Shown one piece after another: positions 1-8,817 of a stretch of DNA of 64,000 nt. The notes under the pieces are model-generated. The model ran no database searches. It worked only from the letters and a program-made list of their open reading frames with translations, and was not told the DNA's origin. A program made the position numbers and the translations under genes. Origin of the DNA: Candidatus Loosdrechtia aerotolerans (GTDB lineage: Bacteria; Planctomycetota; Brocadiia; Brocadiales; Brocadiaceae); contig SOER01000005.1 in assembly GCA_021646405.1 (NCBI GenBank), positions 1-64,000 of the forward strand, written 5' to 3'. Numbering within the stretch: the stretch's first letter is position 1; every line of letters starts with the position of its first letter.

Positions 1-126
1 AATTGTGAAAGGCTACAGTTGGATTTACTCTTCTACTTAGTGAGTCTGTTTGAAGAGCCGTGTGCGGTAATTCTGCATGCACGGTTCTGTGAGGGGCGGC
101 GGGAGTAATCCTGCCGTCTACTCGAC
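1..126 (+). mobile_element. 3' end of a group II intron (domains V and VI)
   Basis: The sequence shows the two terminal RNA domains of a bacterial group II intron. Domain V is a hairpin at about 55-87: AGCCGTG (56-62) pairs with CACGGTT (80-86), including the G-U wobble of the AGC catalytic triad, with a distal stem TGCGG/CTGCA. Domain VI is a perfect 8-bp stem, CGGCGGGA (97-104) with TCCTGCCG (109-116), closed by a GTAA tetraloop. A120 is the likely bulged branch-point adenosine, and the intron probably ends at C126. The rest of the ribozyme and any reverse transcriptase ORF lie left of the window. The downstream exon is non-coding and runs into the radical SAM gene. Confidence 0.85.
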
Positions 127-188
127 CAAATAATTTTTATTGCAGGCCTTTCCCTGCCATAGCTTAATTGGTATAATTGATAATTCTT

Positions 189-3074
189 ATGAATATCTCA
201 GATATACAACCCTATAATTTTTTAACATCCTCACAGGATATCAAAAAATGGTATGAGGAAAATTACCATTTACTTTCACTGGCTGGATTATGGTTAAAAG
301 GGGGAGAACCAAATACCATGGACGCATCCCTCTTCTCTCGGGCAAATTTGAAATTTCTCATCTGCAGGTTATCAAGCTACCGCGATGTATCTGTCTCTAT
401 CTCCCATCCGCTCGTTGCCCAGATTGCCCGGGAAGTTGAAGGCGTTTTCGTTGATTTCGCCTTCCTCCCGCCACCAAAAGATATGGAAGTAATGAGTGCC
501 TCCGGAATCCCATTGTGGGTAGGTACAACAACGAAAGAACCACCCTCTGCGTTTGATGTAGTGGGTATTAGTAATTCATTTGTGCTTGAGCTCCTTAACT
601 TGCCAAAACTTCTGCACTGTTCAGGGATTCCGCTTTTTAAAAATGATCGCATGACACGCCCTGATATCCCGTTTATTGTACTTGGTGGTGCTAATGCAGC
701 AGTTACATCAGTACTTCACGGACCGGTACAGGGATTCGGGAATAACTACGGACTCGTGGATGCAGTATTTATCGGTGAGGGAGAATATACAATAAAGCAA
801 TTTTTAGAGATCGTTAAAAAGGGAAAATCCTCAGGCTTGAGTAAAGCAGAAATTTTACGTGCTTGTCATGGAAAGGTAGACGGGTTTTACGAACCTGATA
901 AATATGAACACCGATATAAAAAAGTTGCAGTACGAAACCAGCTAGCAGAAGCAGGCAACGAACACATTGAGGAAAATCTGGCAGGGATCATACCCAAAGA
1001 ACCGTATGTATCTTTCCCGGTAAAGAGTGCAGTTGTATATGATCTTGATCAGGTAAGAACCATGGAAACCTGCCCTCTCTGGTATGAACCAGAAAGTTTG
1101 GGTACCGGAAGTTTACAAATCAGTGCCGGATGTCCATGCTTTTGCTCGTTTTGTGCGGAAAGCTGGGAGAGAAAGCCATACCGTGAGCGGTCATTACATA
1201 AACTTTCTGAAGGGTTACGGATAGCGAAGGCATATCAGGGGCTCGAAACCATTAGCCTCCTCAGCTTTAATTTCAATACCCACGGGGAGTTGTATCCCCT
1301 GTTATTATCTTTTTATAAAGAGATAGCTCATATTAGTTTAAAAAGCCAGCGGTTTGACCTGTTATCAACAGACAAATTCCTTGCCGAGGTATTGCAGATA
1401 ATCGGAAAGACAACCATTAGCTGCGGAATGGAAGGGATTAGCGAGCGGTTACGGCGTTATTTACATAAAAATCTTTCTGAAGAACAGATCTACAAGGCTT
1501 GTGAATTCTTATTTGAGAAAGGCATCCGGGAACTAAAGATTTTTTTGATTAATACAGGCCTGGAACAAGAGGAAGATTTTGAGGAGTTTGGAGGATTTGT
1601 AAAACGGCTAATGGATCTGAGAGGTATGTGTGATAGTAAAGCGCGCATCATCTTTAGTCTGACACCGCTCTACTACCCGCCCCATACCCCCTTAGAATTT
1701 CATACATGCACAACAGCTCTTGAAGACAAAAAGAATATACGAAATAAAATTGAATATCTATGCAAATTGCATAATACAGAATTCAGGGAAAGTACTTCAT
1801 TTGAAGAATCATGGCTCACCCAACTGCTGGCTATGGGCGACAGGAGGTTGACTCCGGCCATTATCCGTTCATCTGTAATAGATGGTTTTGTCTACTACAA
1901 TAACGTGCCCAAACCTGTAATTAAGAACTGGCGTTCCTATTTATCGGATATGGGGCTATCAGAGGAAAACTACTTTCGTGCAAAAGAAAAAAATCATGTC
2001 TTTCCTTGGGATGATATTGATCCCGGTATTCCGAAGAAATTTTTATGGCAGGAGTATGAACGTTCGGTCCAATTTACAGAGCGTGAGTACTGTTTGGGAC
2101 GCCCCCATGTAAAGGCACAATGTCTTGGCTGTAACGCCTGTCCGACAATTGAAGACAGGAAAAAAATCATACAACACAAGGCTTCTCAACCTTTTCTTTT
2201 AGAAGAACTTCATCGAATCGCAGACAGGAAACGAAATATACTCACGCTGCGTGTGGTTGTCGACATAGAGCCTTTTCAGCGATTGGTTCAAAAAAAACTT
2301 ATTGGAGCTGCTATTGCACGGGCACTCATGCTAGCCCTACCTGAAATCGTGTCGTATTATCACTCATTGTCCGGATATATAAGCGAGCCCGGTGACAAAA
2401 CACATGATGATTTCACTCACGGCATCAACGTTTATCATCTGGCATTCGCGCCAAAAGATGAAGTGAGAGAATTACTGAATGATAATTCTCTCTCCCGAAG
2501 GCTTACTCAGATACAGGAACAATGTCGGGGATTTACCATCAAAGAGTTCACTCTGGACCCTGTAAATACTCTGGATGTAAAATATATCCTCTTCAGGATA
2601 CATTTCCCGAAAGGCTTCAGCAAACCCTTTATAGAGAAGACACTGGGAAAATATCTCCATGATCATTATGTTAAACATACGTTTCTGAAAAGGCACGATC
2701 ATGCAATATTCAGGGTAGACGCAAAGCAGAGAAAAAACGCAATGGTTCTTTATGCGAGGACTGATATAGTAGAATCAACGGAGGAACCGGATACAGAGTG
2801 CTCGGTTCTCATGCTTGTATCGGCACGGTTTGATATCCAAACGTTCTTAAAGGCATTTTATGGGTTTGAAAGAAAACGAGAGATTATTCGTACGAAGGTA
2901 GAAGCACTAGGATATTACGGAAGGAACCATACCCCAAAAAATACGGTAAAATGTATATCCTGTAATAGTTATCTATACGAAACGTTTTTTGTAGGTCACC
3001 CTCTCATGAAATGTCAATGTCTTGCCTGTAGTATAGATAAAAGTTTTGATAATTCCATTCCTGTTAAAATATAA
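189..3074 (+). CDS. Large radical SAM protein with B12-binding-like N-terminal region
   Basis: About 961 residues. The N-terminal third resembles the B12-binding-like region of large radical SAM proteins (phrases such as FIVLGGANA and FIGEGE). The radical SAM Cx3Cx2C motif lies in AGCPCFCSFC at about residue 315, which should bind a 4Fe-4S cluster that cleaves S-adenosylmethionine. A second cysteine group, CLGCNAC, follows the TIM-barrel region, and the C-terminus has CISC followed by CQCLAC, possible auxiliary Fe-S or zinc sites. The ORF can open at TTG 177, but ATG 189 is more natural. The gene stands alone just downstream of a group II intron. Substrate and pathway are not recognisable. 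The length exceeds common radical SAM families, so the product is left general. Confidence 0.8.
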   Translation: MNISDIQPYNFLTSSQDIKKWYEENYHLLSLAGLWLKGGEPNTMDASLFSRANLKFLICRLSSYRDVSVSISHPLVAQIAREVEGVFVDFAFLPPPKDMEVMSASGIPLWVGTTTKEPPSAFDVVGISNSFVLELLNLPKLLHCSGIPLFKNDRMTRPDIPFIVLGGANAAVTSVLHGPVQGFGNNYGLVDAVFIGEGEYTIKQFLEIVKKGKSSGLSKAEILRACHGKVDGFYEPDKYEHRYKKVAVRNQLAEAGNEHIEENLAGIIPKEPYVSFPVKSAVVYDLDQVRTMETCPLWYEPESLGTGSLQISAGCPCFCSFCAESWERKPYRERSLHKLSEGLRIAKAYQGLETISLLSFNFNTHGELYPLLLSFYKEIAHISLKSQRFDLLSTDKFLAEVLQIIGKTTISCGMEGISERLRRYLHKNLSEEQIYKACEFLFEKGIRELKIFLINTGLEQEEDFEEFGGFVKRLMDLRGMCDSKARIIFSLTPLYYPPHTPLEFHTCTTALEDKKNIRNKIEYLCKLHNTEFRESTSFEESWLTQLLAMGDRRLTPAIIRSSVIDGFVYYNNVPKPVIKNWRSYLSDMGLSEENYFRAKEKNHVFPWDDIDPGIPKKFLWQEYERSVQFTEREYCLGRPHVKAQCLGCNACPTIEDRKKIIQHKASQPFLLEELHRIADRKRNILTLRVVVDIEPFQRLVQKKLIGAAIARALMLALPEIVSYYHSLSGYISEPGDKTHDDFTHGINVYHLAFAPKDEVRELLNDNSLSRRLTQIQEQCRGFTIKEFTLDPVNTLDVKYILFRIHFPKGFSKPFIEKTLGKYLHDHYVKHTFLKRHDHAIFRVDAKQRKNAMVLYARTDIVESTEEPDTECSVLMLVSARFDIQTFLKAFYGFERKREIIRTKVEALGYYGRNHTPKNTVKCISCNSYLYETFFVGHPLMKCQCLACSIDKSFDNSIPVKI

Positions 3075-3146
3075 TATTTTTATAAAAACCTTTTCTTTTT
3101 TACATATACTGTAATAAAATATATACTTTAATTTAAATTCGATATT

Positions 3147-3226
3147 GTAAGTACCTGACCACAAATTTTTGTATATTTTTATTAGTCAAGAGTTTCAATA
3201 TGCAAATATTTATGTACAGGTACTTA
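3147..3226 (+). repeat. Inverted-repeat element, copy 1 (AAGTACCTG ends)
   Basis: An 80-bp element bounded by AAGTACCTGAC and TACAGGTACTT, ending 25 bp before the nitrate reductase-like gene. The reverse complement of 28628-28711 matches it along its whole length, including the interior segments ACAAATTTTTGTA and AGTTTCA, so this is a dispersed family and not a chance palindrome. It carries no coding capacity. It resembles a MITE or REP-like element; no transposase for it is visible in the window. Confidence 0.75.
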
Positions 3227-3250
3227 ATACAAATGTAGAAAAGCAATTCT

Positions 3251-5362
3251 ATGTCAATTCAATGGAAGAAATCAACTTGCCCGTATTGTGGCCTGGGATG
3301 TGGGGTAACAGTTGGTGTTGAAAATGGAAAGATTATTTCTGTTCAGGGAATAAAGGATCATCCGGCAAATTATGGGGATCTGTGCACGCTTATCCGTAAC
3401 TACCCGCCCCTCTTTAACAACGCTGAGGATCGGTTAACACAACCGAAGATTCGTCATAACAATATATTAAAGGATGTTTGCTGGGATGAGGCTATTACAT
3501 ACGCTGCAAACGAACTAAACCGTATTAAAAAGGAACATGGACCAGACTCAATAGCCTTCTACTGCGGTGCAGCCAGTTTTAGCGAAGAATACTACGTTAT
3601 AAACAAACTCATGAAGGGTTGTATCGGTACGAATAATGTAGAATGCACCTCCCGCTTATGTATGGCAAGCACAGCAATGGGGTTTATTTCTACCTTTGGC
3701 GCTGATGCCCCGCCTACCTGTTACGCTGATATTGAAGAGGCTGATTTATTTCTGATTGCGGGTAATAATATGGCCGTATCGGTACCTGTCTTATTTAGCC
3801 GCATCCGTGCTGCTAAAAAGAAAAATAATGCCAGGATTATTGTTATAGATCCCCGCCGGACAGAGACTGCCTCTTTAGCGGATATACATCTTCAAGTTAA
3901 ACCAGGCACAGATGTAGCATTGAATAATGCCCTGGCATATATCCTCCTTAAAGAGGGTTTTGTTCAAGAAGAGAACGTAGAGCGTTTTTCTACCGGTATT
4001 CATGATCTAAAACTGGTATTAGAAGAGTATCCACCATCACGTGTTGCTGCGATAACTGGTTGTACAGAAAAACAAATTTACGAAGTTGCATATACCATTG
4101 GCCGGGCCAGGGCAATGCTAACCTTTTGGTTTCAGGGCTACAACCAATCAACACAGGCAGTATTCAAAAATAATACACTCCACAACCTGTCACTCCTGAC
4201 AAATAACTTTTGCCGTCCGGGAGCGGGACCCCTGTCAATTACCGGTGAAGCAAACAGCTTGGGCAGTCGCTGGATCGGAGTACTTTCTCATCTCCTGCCG
4301 GGAATGCGGTATGTTACTAATCACAAACATCGCCAGGAAATTGCTCATTTTTGGAATGTCCCCGTTGAGAAAATTCATCCTGCCCCCGGCCGTTCAATTA
4401 TTGACATTGTGAGAGGGCTTCATTCAGGTGAAATACGTGCCTTATGGGTAATGGCTTCAAACCCTGCAGCCTCCCTGCCGGATACCCGCTGGGTAAAAGA
4501 AGGACTTAAGAAAGCGGAATTACTTATTGTTCAGGACATATTTCACCCGACAGAAACAACAGCACTGGCAAATGTAATCCTCGCCGGAGCCCAATGGTGT
4601 GAAAAAACCGGTACCTTTATCACTTCGGAGAGACGTGTTGAACTTGCGGAAAAAATCATTGATCCACCGGGAGAAGCAAAACCCGACTACGAGATCGTCT
4701 GTCGTATAGCCAGGGCAATGGGATTTCAGAAGGAATTTCCCTATGCCTCTCCTGATGAAATCTTTGAGGAACTCAAGAAAATTACCAGCGGCCGGATCTG
4801 TGATATGAATGGAGTGAGCTATGAACGTCTCTGCGATAAGACAGGCCCGCAGCTTCCCTGTCCTAGGATACAACATCCAGGCACACCAAGATTGTTCACT
4901 GACTTTCATTATCCCAGGCCGGATGGCCGTGCCGCACTGCTCGCCCGTAATTATGCAGAACCGGCTGAACCTGTAGATAATGAGTATCCCTTTATCCTTA
5001 TTACCGGCCGCCTGGCACATCAGTTTAATACAGGTACCCGCACCGGCCGCATAAAAAGACTTAACGATATTGAACCACATAATTATGTAGAAATACATCC
5101 CGCAGATGTCTGTCGTCTCGGAATTACTGAAGGAGAAGAAGTTGAAATTGTTTCACGCCGGGGCAGTATCCGGTGCATAACACGTATTAAGGATCGCGTA
5201 CCTGAAGGTTGTATTCATATAAATCTCTGTTATGGCAATTCATTTTTGGTAAGAGAAAGCCGGGGGATAAACTTTATCTGTAATGCAGCCTGTGATGTTC
5301 ACTCTAAACAGCCCGAATTCAAGTATTGTGCAGTTAAAGTAACCAAAGTCCCCAAAAAATAG
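3251..5362 (+). CDS. Molybdopterin oxidoreductase, assimilatory nitrate reductase catalytic subunit type (NasA/NarB-like)
   Basis: A 703-residue cytoplasmic-type molybdoenzyme with no signal peptide. The N-terminus binds a 4Fe-4S cluster through CPYCGLGC (residues 10-17) plus Cys45. The likely molybdenum ligand is Cys137 in SRLCMAST, followed by GADAPPTCYADI and AGNNMA, a pattern typical of NasA/NarB nitrate reductases. Formate dehydrogenases usually have Sec or Cys followed by His here. The MGD-binding regions (IDPRRTETA, SNPAASLPD, HPTETT) and the C-terminal beta-barrel domain ending in SKQPEFKYCAVKV are present. Nitrate reduction to nitrite is the inferred reaction. No electron-transfer subunit, nitrite reductase or transporter gene adjoins it. 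A formate dehydrogenase-like role remains possible. Confidence 0.75.
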   Translation: MSIQWKKSTCPYCGLGCGVTVGVENGKIISVQGIKDHPANYGDLCTLIRNYPPLFNNAEDRLTQPKIRHNNILKDVCWDEAITYAANELNRIKKEHGPDSIAFYCGAASFSEEYYVINKLMKGCIGTNNVECTSRLCMASTAMGFISTFGADAPPTCYADIEEADLFLIAGNNMAVSVPVLFSRIRAAKKKNNARIIVIDPRRTETASLADIHLQVKPGTDVALNNALAYILLKEGFVQEENVERFSTGIHDLKLVLEEYPPSRVAAITGCTEKQIYEVAYTIGRARAMLTFWFQGYNQSTQAVFKNNTLHNLSLLTNNFCRPGAGPLSITGEANSLGSRWIGVLSHLLPGMRYVTNHKHRQEIAHFWNVPVEKIHPAPGRSIIDIVRGLHSGEIRALWVMASNPAASLPDTRWVKEGLKKAELLIVQDIFHPTETTALANVILAGAQWCEKTGTFITSERRVELAEKIIDPPGEAKPDYEIVCRIARAMGFQKEFPYASPDEIFEELKKITSGRICDMNGVSYERLCDKTGPQLPCPRIQHPGTPRLFTDFHYPRPDGRAALLARNYAEPAEPVDNEYPFILITGRLAHQFNTGTRTGRIKRLNDIEPHNYVEIHPADVCRLGITEGEEVEIVSRRGSIRCITRIKDRVPEGCIHINLCYGNSFLVRESRGINFICNAACDVHSKQPEFKYCAVKVTKVPKK

Positions 5363-5438
5363 TACACCGTCAACTTTATTGCTGTTGGCATTTACTACCT
5401 TAATTTCTGTTTGTAAAATAGCAACACAACCCATCATT

Positions 5439-5484
5439 ATAAATTACATTGACAATGTGGTAGTACATTGTCAATGTAATTTAT
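5439..5484. repeat. Perfect 20-bp inverted repeat with 6-nt loop
   Basis: Positions 5439-5458 and 5465-5484 are exact reverse complements, separated by GGTAGT. Each arm also contains the near-palindrome ACATTGACAATGT. There is no T-run, so it is not a standard terminator. It lies between the nasA-like gene and the sensor kinase gene and could be a double operator, a cruciform or a small mobile palindrome. Confidence 0.75.
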
Positions 5485-5602
5485 GATAGTACTACTAACT
5501 CAATCTGCAAGATTGAACCAACCGTGGCTTTGTTTATCAAATATCAGTGTATAGTCTATTATTGAAAATCACTTTGACGATCTAGTAGTTAAAACACATA
5601 CC

Positions 5603-7216
5603 ATGAGACAGAATACAATTAAGTTTTTTGAAAAGCTGCTTCGCGCATCAAGTGACGGAATTGTAATCACTGACGTAGCGCATAACATTATCGTTGTCAA
5701 TGAAGCATTTTGCAATTTCTTCCACCGGGAGTACTGTGAGGTTATTGAAACAAACCTGTTCTTTTGGTTAGAGCATCTAGGACCTAACAGTCTTCAGCAG
5801 TGGATTAAAATGGAGCATTACATTCACCTTGAGGGTACATATCATGACATAGAATTTATGTTAGCGGCAAATGATACTACGAAATATCTGAGTGTTAAAG
5901 CCTCTCTTGTTGAAATAGTTGGTACTGAGGAGACAAACGTCGTCATGAGTATCTGGCGTGAAATTACCAGCCAAAAACGGGTTGAGGAAGAAATAAAGAT
6001 GCTGAATAAACACTTGGAACAGCGTGTAAGAGAAAAAACAGCAGCGCTGGCAAAAACAAATGAAGAGCTACTGAGAAGAATTGAAGAACAAAAACTGACG
6101 GAAAAAGCACTGCGTGCAAGTGAGAATAAATACCGGATGCTTTTAGAAAATCTCCCCCAAAAGATATTCTATAAGGACAGGAATTCAGTCTATATATCAT
6201 GTAACGAAAACTTAGCCAGGGACCTGCATATACGACCGGATGAAATTACCGGAAAAACCGATTATGATTTTTTCCCGAAAAGACTGGCAGAGAAATACCG
6301 GGCAGACGATAAAAGGATCATGGAATCAGGAAAGGCAGAAGATATAGAAGAACAGTATATCGGGAATGGAAAAGAATTAACGATCCATACCGTCAAAACC
6401 CCGATAAGGGATGAAAAGGGTAATACCAATGGTATATTAGGCATTTTCTGGGATATTACTGAAAAAATCAGTCTGGAAAGGGAGGCAATACTCAACAGAC
6501 AACTCGCGGCATTAGGTGAACTCGCTGCTGGTATAGCCCACGAAATCAACAATCCTATAACAGGTATTATCAACTGTGCTCAAATATCACTGGATAAAAG
6601 CACTGAAGATAGCAGCGAAAGAGATATTGCCAGGAGAATTATAAAAGAGGGCAATCGTATAGCGAATATTGTTAGTAAACTGCTCTCATTTGCCCGGCCA
6701 ATGAACAGAAATGAGGAAAGGTGCCCTATTAATATCTGTGAGATAATATTTGATACCCTTATCCTGACAGAAACACAATTGCAAAAAGACGGTATCGAAA
6801 TACAAATGAGGGTTCCTCAAAGATTACCAGAAATCATAGCGCATCAACAACAAATCCAGCAGGTATTTTTAAATATTATCAATAATGCACGATATGCCCT
6901 GAATCAAAAATATCCGGGTGTACACGATTGTAAAATCCTTGAGATTTTCGGCGATGAGGTATCAATTAATAGTTGTTCATACATAAAAATTACCTTTTGC
7001 GATTATGGCATCGGCATACCTGACGTTGTAAAAGATAAAATAATGAACCCCTTCTTTACAACAAAACCTCATGGTAAAGGATCCGGGCTCGGTTTAAGCA
7101 TTAGTCATAATATTATCCAGGAACATGATGGTAATATTATCATTGACAGTACTGAAGGAGAGTTTACCAGAGTAACGATCCTCTTACCTGTACAGAGAAA
7201 AACCCTAAGGATATAA
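5603..7216 (+). CDS. Cytoplasmic PAS-PAS sensor histidine kinase (NtrB-like)
   Basis: A 537-residue soluble sensor kinase. A PAS domain occupies residues 1-130, a coiled coil about 130-175, and a second PAS about 180-290. The HisKA dimerisation domain carries the phospho-acceptor His in GIAHEINNPITG, and the HATPase domain has the G1 box DYGIGIP, the F box FFTTKPHGKG and the G2 box SGLGLS. No transmembrane segment is seen, so it should sense an internal signal. No response regulator gene adjoins it. It sits between the nitrate reductase-like gene and glutamate dehydrogenase, which hints at nitrogen sensing, but that is inference from position. Its 3' end overlaps the convergent gdhA by 12 bp. 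Confidence 0.9.
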   Translation: MRQNTIKFFEKLLRASSDGIVITDVAHNIIVVNEAFCNFFHREYCEVIETNLFFWLEHLGPNSLQQWIKMEHYIHLEGTYHDIEFMLAANDTTKYLSVKASLVEIVGTEETNVVMSIWREITSQKRVEEEIKMLNKHLEQRVREKTAALAKTNEELLRRIEEQKLTEKALRASENKYRMLLENLPQKIFYKDRNSVYISCNENLARDLHIRPDEITGKTDYDFFPKRLAEKYRADDKRIMESGKAEDIEEQYIGNGKELTIHTVKTPIRDEKGNTNGILGIFWDITEKISLEREAILNRQLAALGELAAGIAHEINNPITGIINCAQISLDKSTEDSSERDIARRIIKEGNRIANIVSKLLSFARPMNRNEERCPINICEIIFDTLILTETQLQKDGIEIQMRVPQRLPEIIAHQQQIQQVFLNIINNARYALNQKYPGVHDCKILEIFGDEVSINSCSYIKITFCDYGIGIPDVVKDKIMNPFFTTKPHGKGSGLGLSISHNIIQEHDGNIIIDSTEGEFTRVTILLPVQRKTLRI

Positions 7217-8455
7217 CCCCCGCATCTTTTTCGCCTCTGCAACACAGCCTATACCTAACATAAGACCGGCAGTACGCATGTCTATACCCCTTTTATTGGA
7301 AAGCGCATACACCTTATTGAATGTGTCCACCATAACACCTCTTAATTTCCTTTGTATATCTTCCTCACTCCAAAAATAGTATTGGATATCCTGAACCCAT
7401 TCAAAATATGAGACAGTTACACCTCCTGCATTAGCAAGGATATCTGGTACCAGAAATACCTTATTATCCTGCAAAATTTTATCGGCCTCCGGCGTAGTGG
7501 GACCATTCGCACCCTCTACGATAACCTTCGCCTTAATTTTGTCAGCATTCTTTTCTGTAATCTGTCCTTCTATGGCAGCAGGAATGATAACATCACAATC
7601 CAATTCAAACAACTCTTCGTTTGTGATAGGATCCGTATCCCTCATACCGGCAACATGCTTACTCTCTCTCAGGTGATGCAAAAGGTATGGAATGAGGAGT
7701 CCTTTAGAGTTATACACCCCACCACTAACATCACTAACGGCCACGATATTGCATCCCTGGTCATTTAAAAGTTTGGCTGCTACAGAACCGACATTTCCCA
7801 CACCCTGTATAGCAACGCGCAGACCACGGAGGTCCTTGTACAGGACCCTTGCGGCTTCCATTACCATGTACGCAACACCCCGTCCAGTACCTTCTGCCCT
7901 GCCGCGTGAACCACCAAGTAGTAAAGGTTTGCCTGTAACGACACCGGGAACTGTGTTCCCCTGCTGCATACTATACGTGTCCATCATCCATGCCATGGTC
8001 TGTGTATTCGTAGAGAGATCCGGGGCCGGAATATCTTTATCTGGTCCAATGACCTGTACTATTTCAGTGGTATAACGGCGAGTCATGCGCTCCAACTCAT
8101 CTTGTGACATTTCTTCCGGATTGCACTCTACCCCCCCTTTTGCACCCCCATACGGCATACCCATAAGAGCACATTTCCACGTCATTAACATGGCAAGCGC
8201 TGAAACTTCTTTGAGGTCTACATTAGGATGGTATCGAATACCACCTTTGGAGGGACCAAGGGTAATATCATGCTGTACCCGATATCCTTTAAATACTTTT
8301 ATCTTCCCATTATCCATTTTAACAGGTACAGAAACAATAAGGGAGCGTTTTGGATACCTCATACGCTCCCTTATTCCATCTTCAATATGTAATATCTCTG
8401 CAACGGCATCGAACTGCCTGAGCGCCGTTTCGTAGAGAATATCATTATTAACCAT
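7205..8455 (-). CDS. gdhA: Glutamate dehydrogenase (Glu/Leu/Phe/Val dehydrogenase family)
   Basis: About 416 residues, the usual length for hexameric GDH. It interconverts glutamate with 2-oxoglutarate and ammonium. The substrate-binding region GGIRYHP followed by MTWKCALMGMPYGGAKGG holds the catalytic lysines, and the Rossmann fold begins at VAIQGVGNVGS. The ORF extends upstream to 8509, but ATG 8455 (MVNNDILYE) has a good ribosome-binding site, GAAAGGATGC, and matches family length, so it is preferred. It stands alone on the minus strand and is convergent with the sensor kinase gene. Acting on leucine or another amino acid is less likely but cannot be excluded from sequence alone. Confidence 0.93.
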   Translation of the reverse strand: MVNNDILYETALRQFDAVAEILHIEDGIRERMRYPKRSLIVSVPVKMDNGKIKVFKGYRVQHDITLGPSKGGIRYHPNVDLKEVSALAMLMTWKCALMGMPYGGAKGGVECNPEEMSQDELERMTRRYTTEIVQVIGPDKDIPAPDLSTNTQTMAWMMDTYSMQQGNTVPGVVTGKPLLLGGSRGRAEGTGRGVAYMVMEAARVLYKDLRGLRVAIQGVGNVGSVAAKLLNDQGCNIVAVSDVSGGVYNSKGLLIPYLLHHLRESKHVAGMRDTDPITNEELFELDCDVIIPAAIEGQITEKNADKIKAKVIVEGANGPTTPEADKILQDNKVFLVPDILANAGGVTVSYFEWVQDIQYYFWSEEDIQRKLRGVMVDTFNKVYALSNKRGIDMRTAGLMLGIGCVAEAKKMRGLYP

Positions 8456-8546
8456 AGTGCATCCTTTCTCGATAGTCAATTCACGAGTGTCCCTCTTCCG
8501 TACAAGCAAAAACCATACATAATTGCTTACGCCCCCGGGAGCGAAC

Positions 8547-8620
8547 AGGGATATAAATACCTACCGGAATAGCATTATTAATCTCATTTTTGTTGCATAA
8601 CAGCTATTATTTATATCCCT
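8547..8620. repeat. 13-bp inverted repeat upstream of gdhA
   Basis: AGGGATATAAATA (8547-8559) and its exact complement TATTTATATCCCT (8608-8620) are separated by 48 nt in the gap between gdhA and the DUF2156 gene (8456-8817). It may be a short mobile element or a regulatory pair of sites for gdhA. Nothing else in this gap could be assigned. Confidence 0.45.
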
Positions 8621-8817
8621 ACTACGAGCATATGCACCAAAAAACAATAGCCATTCACGGCCAGAATCTGAATTATACATTTTTATCAGTGCAGTTTCAA
8701 GATCCCTTATTTAATGAAGAAATCATCCTTAATTCGTTATCATAAATTTTCATTTGGAAACCTTTCTAAAGGAAGAGCTCTAGAGGGGGACGAAACGAAC
8801 TTACCATACAGGCATCG

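Noticed and set aside
4520-5098. 192-codon minus-strand open frame
   Set aside because: It is antisense to the nasA-like gene, whose frame has clear conserved motifs.
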